DNA of 9,685 nucleotides, taken from an uncultured Solobacterium sp. GTDB taxonomy: Bacteria; Bacillota_I; Bacilli_A; Erysipelotrichales; Erysipelotrichaceae. The translations under genes and the position numbers were made by a program. Positions 1 to 5,709 of the stretch are shown one piece after another. Under the pieces are notes generated by a model. The model ran no database searches. It worked only from the letters and a program-made list of their open reading frames with translations, and was not told the DNA's origin. The DNA lies in NCBI GenBank assembly GCA_905194705.1, contig CAJJTI010000065.1:1-9685 (forward strand). Direction: 5' to 3'. Every line of letters starts with the position of its first letter. The stretch's first letter is position 1.

Positions 1-71
1 TTCATTTTATTTTCATTGCTATTTTGCTCACAAAAGTAAGCCTTTTCATCGATATGTTTTATACTATAGGT

Positions 72-77
72 AGGAGG
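72..77 (+). promoter_or_regulatory. Ribosome binding site of cutC
   Basis: A perfect AGGAGG lies 8 nt before the ATG at 86. It decides the start: an in-frame TTG at 80 lies only 2 nt after the AGGAGG, too close to be used. A TATACT hexamer at 60-65 could be a -10 box, but no convincing -35 lies 16-18 bp upstream and its start point would fall on the AGGAGG, so I do not call a promoter. Confidence 0.85.
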
Positions 78-85
78 TTTTGTTT

Positions 86-895
86 ATGGTTAATCATTAT
101 AAAATTGAAATATGTTGTGGCAGTTTAACAGATTGTATGACTGCGGAAAAATATCCAGTAGACCGTATTGAATTAAATTCAGGACTGGAACTTGGTGGTT
201 TAACCCCTTCTCTATCAACTTTTCTTTTAGCGAAAGAAAAAAGCACCAAAAAAATTGTATGTATGGTTAGACCACGAACTGCTGGTTTCTGTTACAACAA
301 TTATGAAATCAGTACAATGTTTTCTGATGCCGATGTATTTTTAAAAAATGGTGCTGAGGGTATTGTCTTTGGTTTTTTAAATCCTAACAGAACAATTGAT
401 GTTGATAATACAAAAAAAATGGTTGAGCTGATTCATTCTTATCAAAAAGAAGCTGTATTTCATAAAGCTTTTGATGAAGTATTAGATTATGATAAAGCTA
501 TAGAAGATTTAATCAGCTGTAATGTAGATAGAGTACTAACAAGTGGTACTGCTCCTACAGTTCTAGAAGGATTAGATGTTATCACTCATCTTGAACAAAA
601 GTATGGTAATCAAATTGAAATTTTACCAGGATGTGGAATTAAAGAAGATAATATCGTTGAAATTTTAGAAAAATCAAAAGTGTCACAATTTCATATGACC
701 GCGAAAAGTACCTTTGAAGATCATGGAAGCTATGTAGCAGTTGATGGTCGAAATGTTCAAAATGTTCTTGATAAAATTGGCAATATTTCTACATACTACC
801 GCAAAGAGTTAACTGGTGAAGATATTGCTATGATGAAAAATGATCCATTTGAAAAAGAATACGAACCTAAAGCTGTAGATAGAGATCGTACATAA
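86..895 (+). CDS. cutC: CutC family TIM-barrel protein
   Basis: The 269-residue product belongs to the CutC family (PF03932), a cytoplasmic TIM-barrel family. Family motifs appear in order: EICCGS near residues 8-13, DRIELNSGLELGGLTPS at 26-42, VRPRTAGF at 61-68, GIVFGFL at 92-98, VFHKAFDE at 124-131, RVLTSG at 149-154 and a PGCGI segment near 180. CutC was named for copper homeostasis in E. coli, but that role has been disputed and the enzymatic activity is not established, so no reaction is assigned. The protein is about 20 residues longer than the E. coli form (248 aa) because of a charged C-terminal tail after the barrel. The ATG at 86 is chosen because AGGAGG precedes it by 8 nt. The gene stands alone on this strand, converges on purB, and ends 6 nt before a strong terminator. 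Nothing nearby concerns copper. Confidence 0.93.
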   Translation: MVNHYKIEICCGSLTDCMTAEKYPVDRIELNSGLELGGLTPSLSTFLLAKEKSTKKIVCMVRPRTAGFCYNNYEISTMFSDADVFLKNGAEGIVFGFLNPNRTIDVDNTKKMVELIHSYQKEAVFHKAFDEVLDYDKAIEDLISCNVDRVLTSGTAPTVLEGLDVITHLEQKYGNQIEILPGCGIKEDNIVEILEKSKVSQFHMTAKSTFEDHGSYVAVDGRNVQNVLDKIGNISTYYRKELTGEDIAMMKNDPFEKEYEPKAVDRDRT

Positions 896-901
896 TTAGT
901 T

Positions 902-937
902 AAGGGAGTTCAATTTGAACTCCCTTGTTTGTTCTTT
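902..937 (+). terminator. Rho-independent terminator of cutC, convergent with purB
   Basis: A perfect 10-bp stem (902-911 with 917-926, AAGGGAGTTC/GAACTCCCTT) closes an AATTT loop. It is followed on the + strand by a T-rich tract, GTTTGTTCTTT. On the - strand the stem is followed by a weaker TTAACTAATT, so it may also stop purB transcripts, whose stop codon at 936-938 overlaps the far end of the tract. Confidence 0.88.
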
Positions 938-2231
938 ACAGTAAGCCTACTCTTTTAAATACTTCATCTACATTTTTAATTTGATATGTTGGATCAAAGC
1001 AATCTTCTATTTCTTCATCACTTAATGTATCTGTTACTTCTTTTACTGATTTCATTAAATCTTTAAAGTTCAAGCTTTCGGTCCATGCTTTAATTGCCTG
1101 TGGTTGGACTGTATCATAGGCTTTTTCACGTGACCACCCTTTATCAACGAGCTTTAACATAAATCTCTGTGAAAAGATAACACCATTAGTCGCCCAAATA
1201 TTCTGCTTCATTCTATCTTCAAATACAGTTAGATTTTTAAGAATACCACCAAAACGATTTAACATATAATCTAGTAATTCAGTTGCATCTGGCGCAATGA
1301 TTCTTTCAGCTGAAGAATGAGAAATATCTCTTTCATGCCATAAAGGTACATCTTCAAAAGAAGTTACCATGTATCCTCTTAACACTCTTGCACAACCGCA
1401 AATATTTTCTGAACCGATTGGATTACGCTTATGTGGCATAGCACTTGAGCCCTTTTGTCCAGCTCTGAATTTTTCTTCTACTTCTCTGACTTCTGTTCTT
1501 TGTAAATGTCTAATTTCTGTAGCCATCTGTTCTAAAGTTGTTCCAATTAAAGCAAGCGTTGCAAAATATTCTGCATGGCGGTCTCTTTGTAAAATCTGCG
1601 TAGAAATATTGCTTGATTCAATACCAAGTTTCTCACAAACATAATCCTGCACAAATGGGGGAATATTTGCAAATGTACCTACAGCTCCAGAAATTTTACC
1701 TGCTTCAACCATTTTCGCAGCATGTTCAAAACGTTCTTTATTCCGTTTCATTTCTTCATACCATAATGCAAATTTCATTCCAAAAGTTGTAATTTCAGCA
1801 TGCACTCCATGGGTTCTACCCATCATGACTGTATCTTTATACAAAAGAGCTTTTTCTTTTAAAACAACCATGAATTCATCAATATCTTTCCTTAAAATTT
1901 CATCAGCTTTCTTGAAACGAATACCATTAGCTGTATCAACCACATCAGTACTTGTGATGCCATAATGAATCCACTTTTTTTCTTCACCTAAAGACTCACT
2001 GACGCATCTCGTAAATGCTACTACATCATGTCTTGTTTCAGCTTCCAGTTCATATATTCTATCTACATCAAATTTCGCATTCTTTTTGATTAGTTCAACA
2101 TCACTTTCAGGAATATGGCCAAGTTTGCTCCAAGCTTCATCAATTAATATTTCCACCTTGAGCCACACTTCATATTTTGCCTGTTCACTCCATACATCCA
2201 TCATTTCTTTTCTTGCATAACGATCTATCAT
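936..2231 (-). CDS. purB: Adenylosuccinate lyase
   Basis: This 431-residue protein is a full-length PurB of the fumarase/aspartase superfamily. It releases fumarate from SAICAR and from adenylosuccinate, acting twice in purine and AMP synthesis, in the cytoplasm as a tetramer. Visible active-site elements are the RHDVVAF motif with His68, IHYGITSTD with His89, GRTHGVHAE with His141, and the superfamily signature [10 protein letters not shown] at 262-271 on the mobile catalytic loop. The three histidines fall at the same positions as in the B. subtilis enzyme, which is also 431 aa as I recall it. The start is the ATG at 2231; upstream ribosome pairing is modest (AAGGA about 12 nt away). The gene is not inside a pur operon here: it is divergent from a Crp-family regulator and convergent with cutC. 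No sequence anomaly is seen. Confidence 0.97.
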   Translation of the reverse strand: MIDRYARKEMMDVWSEQAKYEVWLKVEILIDEAWSKLGHIPESDVELIKKNAKFDVDRIYELEAETRHDVVAFTRCVSESLGEEKKWIHYGITSTDVVDTANGIRFKKADEILRKDIDEFMVVLKEKALLYKDTVMMGRTHGVHAEITTFGMKFALWYEEMKRNKERFEHAAKMVEAGKISGAVGTFANIPPFVQDYVCEKLGIESSNISTQILQRDRHAEYFATLALIGTTLEQMATEIRHLQRTEVREVEEKFRAGQKGSSAMPHKRNPIGSENICGCARVLRGYMVTSFEDVPLWHERDISHSSAERIIAPDATELLDYMLNRFGGILKNLTVFEDRMKQNIWATNGVIFSQRFMLKLVDKGWSREKAYDTVQPQAIKAWTESLNFKDLMKSVKEVTDTLSDEEIEDCFDPTYQIKNVDEVFKRVGLL

Positions 2232-2259
2232 GTTAACTGTCCATCCTTAACGATATATT

Positions 2260-2288
2260 ATTGTAAAATAAAATTTGTCTAATGTTTA
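2260..2288 (-). promoter_or_regulatory. Candidate promoter of purB
   Basis: Reading the - strand, TAAACA (2288-2283) and TACAAT (2265-2260) are separated by 17 bp and match the sigma-A consensus at 4/6 and 5/6 positions. The predicted start leaves a leader of about 20-25 nt before the purB ATG. Only hexamer matching in an A/T-rich gap supports this. Confidence 0.5.
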
Positions 2289-2341
2289 TTCCAAATCAAA
2301 AAAATATTCACTTTTCTTTTTGTGTGGTATCCTTTTTAGTG

Positions 2342-2357
2342 TGTTGTATTTACAACA
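2342..2357. promoter_or_regulatory. Palindromic candidate operator before the Crp-family gene
   Basis: TGTTGTA and TACAACA form perfect 7-bp inverted arms around a central TT. The site ends 9 nt before the regulator's ATG. Its size and dyad symmetry suit a homodimeric Crp/Fnr-family protein, although it is neither the E. coli CRP box (TGTGA-N6-TCACA) nor the FNR box (TTGAT-N4-ATCAA). Autoregulation is an inference from position. A weak TATCCT hexamer at 2328-2333 could be the -10 of the gene; if so, the palindrome would sit on the transcription start region, a repressing position. Confidence 0.5.
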
Positions 2358-2366
2358 AACATTTCT

Positions 2367-3029
2367 ATGATTAAACAGATTGATAAGATATTCAAAAACC
2401 CTTTATTCAAAGGCATTAACAAAGATATAGACTACGAAGTACTGGAATTTTTAGGTACCCAGTTAAAAAACTATTCAAAGGACCAGTATGTTTTTAAAGC
2501 AGGTAAAAAAATCAAAAGAGCTGCTATTTTAATCGAAGGTAAAGTCGTATTAACAAGAGAAAACTACTGGAAAGAAGAAAGTGTTGTTCAAGAAGTAAAA
2601 CCTGGAGAATTATTTGCTTTATCGTTTTCAACTAATTCTTCTATTTCTACTGATATTAATGCAAAGTGTCTTAAATCTAGTGTCATCTTGTGGTTTCATA
2701 CAGAAGATTTATTCATGCATGAAGAAACAAGTAAATACCACTCTATTATAATCAAAAATTTATTATCTATACTTGCTAAACAGAATATTGAATTAAAAGC
2801 ACAGGTATGGAATATTTCACAAGATACCATCAGAAATAAATTACTATCCTATTTATCTCTTGAAGCAAGCCAAAAACATACAAATGAATTTGATATTCCT
2901 TTTAACCGTCAAGAGCTTGCAAATCATTTATGTGTAGATCGTTCCGCTTTATCTACAGAACTAAATAAATTACAAAAAGAAGGATATTTTATTGTGAAGA
3001 AAAATCACTTTACCCTTCTTTCTAAATAA
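2367..3029 (+). CDS. Crp/Fnr-family transcriptional regulator
   Basis: The 220-residue protein has an N-terminal cyclic-nucleotide-binding-like beta-roll (about residues 12-115), a long dimer helix (about 122-148) and a C-terminal Crp-type winged helix (about 152-218). The DNA-binding segment NRQELANHLCVDRSALSTEL starts at residue 180. The phosphate-binding cassette of true cAMP receptors, with its conserved Glu-Leu and Arg-Ser pairs, is degenerate (PGELFALSFSTNSS near 79-92), so cAMP binding is unlikely. There is no N-terminal cysteine cluster, so it is not an FeS-type Fnr; the only cysteines are at 101 and 189. The overall pattern resembles clostridial HcpR/YeiL-like regulators, some of which respond to nitric oxide or redox, but the ligand cannot be read from sequence. 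No Shine-Dalgarno sequence precedes the ATG. It is divergent from purB and convergent with the DUF4358 gene; neither neighbour reveals its regulon. Confidence 0.9.
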   Translation: MIKQIDKIFKNPLFKGINKDIDYEVLEFLGTQLKNYSKDQYVFKAGKKIKRAAILIEGKVVLTRENYWKEESVVQEVKPGELFALSFSTNSSISTDINAKCLKSSVILWFHTEDLFMHEETSKYHSIIIKNLLSILAKQNIELKAQVWNISQDTIRNKLLSYLSLEASQKHTNEFDIPFNRQELANHLCVDRSALSTELNKLQKEGYFIVKKNHFTLLSK

Positions 3030-3048
3030 TCTATAGTTTTATTTTGAA

Positions 3049-3498
3049 TCACTTAAGAGCTGCTTTTGCAGTTTCTTTTGCTTTTTCAAGATCATCACAA
3101 ACAATAAAGATAACGGTATCAGAACTACTTTCAATAACTGCATTATCTACTTTGAATACTTCACTTGGTGCATACATCTGCAGTTGTGATTTTCTTGTAT
3201 CTAAATATGTTTGAACAGTTTCTTTTGCAGAATTTACATCTGTAACCTTAAATACACCGAGACAATCTGCTAACTTATCTGCTGCATAGAATGATCCTTC
3301 TTCATATACACCATCTTCAAAGAAAAATAAACCAGGAATCACTCTTGTTTCAACTTCCTGCACTGTATCAAGTGATAAATCAGCGATTATTTTCTTTGTC
3401 AAATCAGCAGGTGTATCACTTGAAGAAGAACTTTTACCACCTGAACAACCAACTAAACAAATAACAGCAAGTAAACTACTGACAAATTTCTTTAACAT
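3049..3498 (-). CDS. DUF4358 family lipoprotein
   Basis: The 149-residue product starts with a lipoprotein signal: MLKKF, a hydrophobic core, and the lipobox LVGC with the lipidated Cys at residue 18. A Ser-rich linker follows. The rest matches the DUF4358 pattern: a segment with LADCLGVFKV, then an amphipathic stretch with LDTRKSQLQMYAPSEVFKV, then a beta-strand-rich end with TVIFIVCDDLEKAKE. The protein should be anchored on the outer face of the membrane; its function is unknown. The start is well supported by AAGGAG at 3507-3512, 8 nt upstream, inside the end of the SGNH gene. The two genes overlap by 23 nt, so they are co-translated and probably act together. It is the last gene of the scpA operon. 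Only an A/T-only inverted repeat (around 3024-3044) separates it from the convergent Crp-family gene. Confidence 0.82.
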   Translation of the reverse strand: MLKKFVSSLLAVICLVGCSGGKSSSSSDTPADLTKKIIADLSLDTVQEVETRVIPGLFFFEDGVYEEGSFYAADKLADCLGVFKVTDVNSAKETVQTYLDTRKSQLQMYAPSEVFKVDNAVIESSSDTVIFIVCDDLEKAKETAKAALK

Positions 3499-4246
3499 AT
3501 GACTCTCTCCTTACAACATGTGTTGAAATATAATCTTCCATTGCATGAGCACCAGCTACATTGAAATGTAAACCATCCCATACATAATCATCTTTAATTG
3601 TACCATCTTCATCTAATTCATCATCTAAATTTAAGAAATAAATATGGTTATTTTTTGCAATCTCTTTGATTGTAGTATTCAAGTTATCTAAATGTTCACT
3701 TAATGCCGGCTCTGGTAAATCAGATATATAATCTGGATGATATGCGAGCATCAAATAAATATTCACTTCAGGATTATTTGTCTTTAACATCGTAACAATT
3801 TCCTGCAATTTTTCGCCAAAAGCGTTGAAATTAGGATTTCTGATTTCGTTAATGCCAAATAATAGATAAATATTCTTTTTTTGCGTTGTACTTAAGACAT
3901 CCATTAAAGTTTCATCCTCATCATACGTATAAGCACTGCTAAGGCTTGGATCAACTTTCATGTTGTCTATTAATAACAAATTTAACGAAGTAACATAAGC
4001 AACCTGAGCGTTTGTTCGGGTTCCATATAATGCTAAAGAACCCATTCTTGAATCACCTGCAAATAGAACATCATCAAAATATGCATCATCAATAACTTCA
4101 TTTTTTGGTGCGCTTTGATCATAATCGTAAAAATTTATTACTCTACAACCGTATTCCTCTTTACCGCTTTCATTATTCTGGTTAGATGAACAGCCACTTA
4201 ACAAAAGTAGACAAGCAAGAAAACTATTCATTAGTTTTTTCTTCAT
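3476..4246 (-). CDS. SGNH/GDSL-family lipoprotein hydrolase
   Basis: From the chosen ATG the protein is 256 residues. It begins MKKKLMNS, a hydrophobic run and the lipobox LSGC (Cys19), so it is a surface lipoprotein. The SGNH fold is shown by block I, FAGDSRMGS with nucleophile Ser66; block III, LLFGINEIR with Asn133; and block V, WDGLHFN with Asp224 and His227. The complete catalytic set suggests an active esterase or acetyl-hydrolase; a cell-wall or glycan O-acyl substrate is plausible but inferred. Upstream in-frame starts (GTG at 4264, ATG at 4261) would add six or fewer residues before the usual KKK n-region; a downstream ATG at 4231 is also possible. None has a good ribosome site, so translation is probably coupled to scpB, which it overlaps by 23 nt. 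In other Firmicutes, DUF4358 and SGNH genes often accompany MBOAT acyltransferases (recollection); none is present here. Confidence 0.82.
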   Translation of the reverse strand: MKKKLMNSFLACLLLLSGCSSNQNNESGKEEYGCRVINFYDYDQSAPKNEVIDDAYFDDVLFAGDSRMGSLALYGTRTNAQVAYVTSLNLLLIDNMKVDPSLSSAYTYDEDETLMDVLSTTQKKNIYLLFGINEIRNPNFNAFGEKLQEIVTMLKTNNPEVNIYLMLAYHPDYISDLPEPALSEHLDNLNTTIKEIAKNNHIYFLNLDDELDEDGTIKDDYVWDGLHFNVAGAHAMEDYISTHVVRRESYVKEICQ

Positions 4247-4838
4247 TTTCAAATAAATCATCACTTTCTTCTGTGCTCTTAAAATCTGGTAAATCCGGTA
4301 ATTCCTCTAAACTCATCAATTTAAAAGAATTTAAAAATTCATTTGTTACTTCATATAGAATCGGTCTACCAGGGGCTTCACTTCTACCTGCTTCTTGAAT
4401 CAAGTCTCTAGCAAGTAATTTTCTTAACATCATATCTGCGCCAACACCACGTATTTCTTCGATTTCTACACGTGTAATTGGTTGTTTATAGGCAATAATT
4501 GCTAAAGTTTCCATAGCTGCAGGTGATAAAGTAGCCTGCTTATTTAGCTGGAATAATCTTTTCGCACTGTCTATTACATATTCTTTGCTCAAGAAGCGAT
4601 ATACACCACCATAATTTGCTACTTCAATACCTCTAGAATCATCTGCGGCATATTCTTTCATTAGTTCATCTAATATCTTTTCACATTCTTCTTCGCTGCA
4701 TTCTGTACTGCAACTTGCTTGACCAGCCGTTAAACCATCATCACCGACAATAAATAGAAGCCCTTCTAATATGCCTTTTAAATTCGGTTTATTTTCATCT
4801 GTATCAAATGTAATTTGTTCACTGTTTAATTTACTCAT
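4224..4838 (-). CDS. scpB: Segregation and condensation protein B
   Basis: ScpB (204 aa) is the winged-helix kleisin-associated subunit that binds ScpA and Smc in the bacterial condensin, which organises and segregates chromosomes. The first winged helix covers about residues 18-90 (GILEGLLFIVGDDGLT near 22-37). The second covers about 104-172, with the family core LSPAAMETLAIIAYKQPITR starting at 104, followed by EIRGV and GRPILYEVT. The C-terminus (177-204) is a long acidic tail. The start ATG overlaps the scpA stop codon as ATGA, and AAAGGAAA lies about 10 nt upstream. The 3' end overlaps the SGNH lipoprotein gene. Confidence 0.96.
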   Translation of the reverse strand: MSKLNSEQITFDTDENKPNLKGILEGLLFIVGDDGLTAGQASCSTECSEEECEKILDELMKEYAADDSRGIEVANYGGVYRFLSKEYVIDSAKRLFQLNKQATLSPAAMETLAIIAYKQPITRVEIEEIRGVGADMMLRKLLARDLIQEAGRSEAPGRPILYEVTNEFLNSFKLMSLEELPDLPDFKSTEESDDLFENEEKTNE

Positions 4839-5572
4839 GCTGATAAATTTCCTTTAGAAAACCATATATTATCTTTTTCATCTACAGTAAAAAACAATAT
4901 ATGTTGTCTTGTTAAATCTAATACTGCTAAGAATGTAACAATAAATGTAGGTAAATCATTACAGTCATCTAACAGTTTGTTAAAATGAAATGTTTTTGGT
5001 AACTTGTCCAGTTTTGCTCTAACTTCAAGCTCTCTTTTTTCCATCGATATTTCTCTAGTAATACGTTTTGTTTCGATTGGTTTAGATAACCTTAATCGTC
5101 GCATACATCTTTCCATTGCTTTCACTAAATCATATGGATTACCTTCAATATTTTGAGTATCTATTTCTTTTGTCCATTCTTCTGTAATACTTGATAATGG
5201 CTTAGATAATAAATTCTGTCTTTCTGAATATAACTCATTCAACTCGCTGGTAACTTCTTTAAACTGTTGATATTCAAGCAATCTACGAACTAATCTTTCC
5301 TTTGGATCTTCTTCATATTCATCTTCGAGTTCACTTTGATCTTTCGGTAAAAGTTTCTTTGATTTATATTCAATCAAACTTGCTAATTCCACTAAATATT
5401 CACTGGCTACTTCAAGATGCATTTCATTCATCGCATTTAAATATGCCATATACTGGTCAGTTAAAACATTAACATCCAAATCAAATAAATCGAGTTCTTT
5501 TTCCTTGATTAGATGTAACATCAAATCTAATGGACCATCAAAATTTTCTATCGTTACTTTAAATTCTTCCAT
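4835..5572 (-). CDS. scpA: Segregation and condensation protein A
   Basis: ScpA (245 aa) is the kleisin that bridges the Smc ATPase heads in bacterial condensin. The N-terminal Smc-neck-binding domain begins with the diagnostic FDGPLDLMLHLIKEKELDLF (residues 11-30) and continues through QYMAYLNAMNE and VASEYLVELASLIEYKSKKL. The middle is charged and helical and should bind ScpB. A C-terminal winged helix occupies about residues 185-240 (PTFIVTFLAVLDLTRQHIL and a short hydrophobic tail). The ATG at 5572 is preceded by TAGGAA about 9 nt away. It is the first gene of a four-gene operon; its short predicted leader fits the promoter at 5591-5619. Confidence 0.96.
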   Translation of the reverse strand: MEEFKVTIENFDGPLDLMLHLIKEKELDLFDLDVNVLTDQYMAYLNAMNEMHLEVASEYLVELASLIEYKSKKLLPKDQSELEDEYEEDPKERLVRRLLEYQQFKEVTSELNELYSERQNLLSKPLSSITEEWTKEIDTQNIEGNPYDLVKAMERCMRRLRLSKPIETKRITREISMEKRELEVRAKLDKLPKTFHFNKLLDDCNDLPTFIVTFLAVLDLTRQHILFFTVDEKDNIWFSKGNLSA

Positions 5573-5590
5573 ATCACGTATTCCTAATGG

Positions 5591-5619
5591 ATTATATCAA
5601 AATCTAGCATATTTCTCCA
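5591..5619 (-). promoter_or_regulatory. Promoter of the scpA operon
   Basis: On the - strand a perfect TATAAT (5596-5591) carries an extended -10 TG (TGATATAAT) and has TGGAGA (5619-5614, 4/6 to consensus) 17 bp upstream. The predicted transcript starts only about 12 nt before the scpA ATG, just including its TAGGAA ribosome site. The consensus -10 in a 137-bp intergenic gap makes this the best promoter in the window. Confidence 0.75.
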
Positions 5620-5674
5620 TGGCTAAATCCCTTAACAATACATAAAGAAAAGCTAAGATTAGACAAGATAACAA
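5597..5674 (-). CDS. Possible 25-residue hydrophobic peptide
   Basis: Between leuS and scpA, an AGGGAGG (5684-5678) with no annotated gene behind it is followed by an open frame starting with TTG at 5674. The predicted peptide starts MLSCLILAFLYVLL, then RDLAMEK, and ends in RF: one short hydrophobic helix followed by a charged end, as in small membrane peptides. The stop codon TGA forms the extended -10 TG of the scpA promoter. Against it are the non-ATG start and a spacing of only 3 nt. A second frame from TTG at 5663 has better spacing but gives a less coherent 20-residue peptide. I recognise no family. The purine-rich motif could also be chance or an mRNA-stability element downstream of leuS. 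Confidence 0.25.
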   Translation of the reverse strand: MLSCLILAFLYVLLRDLAMEKYARF

Positions 5675-5709
5675 TAACCTCCCTAAAAATAAGCTTTTTT
5701 GAATATAAA

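Noticed and set aside
24..65. TTGCTC and TATACT as a cutC promoter
   Set aside because: Spacing between the hexamers is 30 bp, far from 17, and the start point from TATACT would fall on the ribosome site.
80..85. Upstream TTG start for cutC
   Set aside because: It is only 2 nt from the AGGAGG; the ATG at 86 has ideal spacing.
1369..1644. Open frame of 91 codons on the + strand inside purB
   Set aside because: It lies wholly antisense to the catalytic-loop region of a clear purB and shows no family resemblance or ribosome site. The same applies to the + strand frames at 4186-4398, 6435-6650, 7048-7239, 7836-8039 and 8763-8996, all antisense to recognised genes.
3024..3044. A/T-only inverted repeat between the convergent Crp-family and DUF4358 genes as a terminator
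   Set aside because: The stem is six A-T pairs with a 9-nt loop and no GC; too weak to call, although some transcription stop is expected here.
3514..3525. Inverted repeat CAACATGTGTTG resembling the half-sites of the candidate Crp-family operator
   Set aside because: The arms are in the opposite orientation (CAACA first), only 5 bp long, and inside the SGNH coding sequence. Probably chance.
5686..5702. AAAAAAGC...TTTTT downstream of leuS as a terminator
   Set aside because: The stem would be only A-T pairs of about five bases; I see no convincing intrinsic terminator after leuS.
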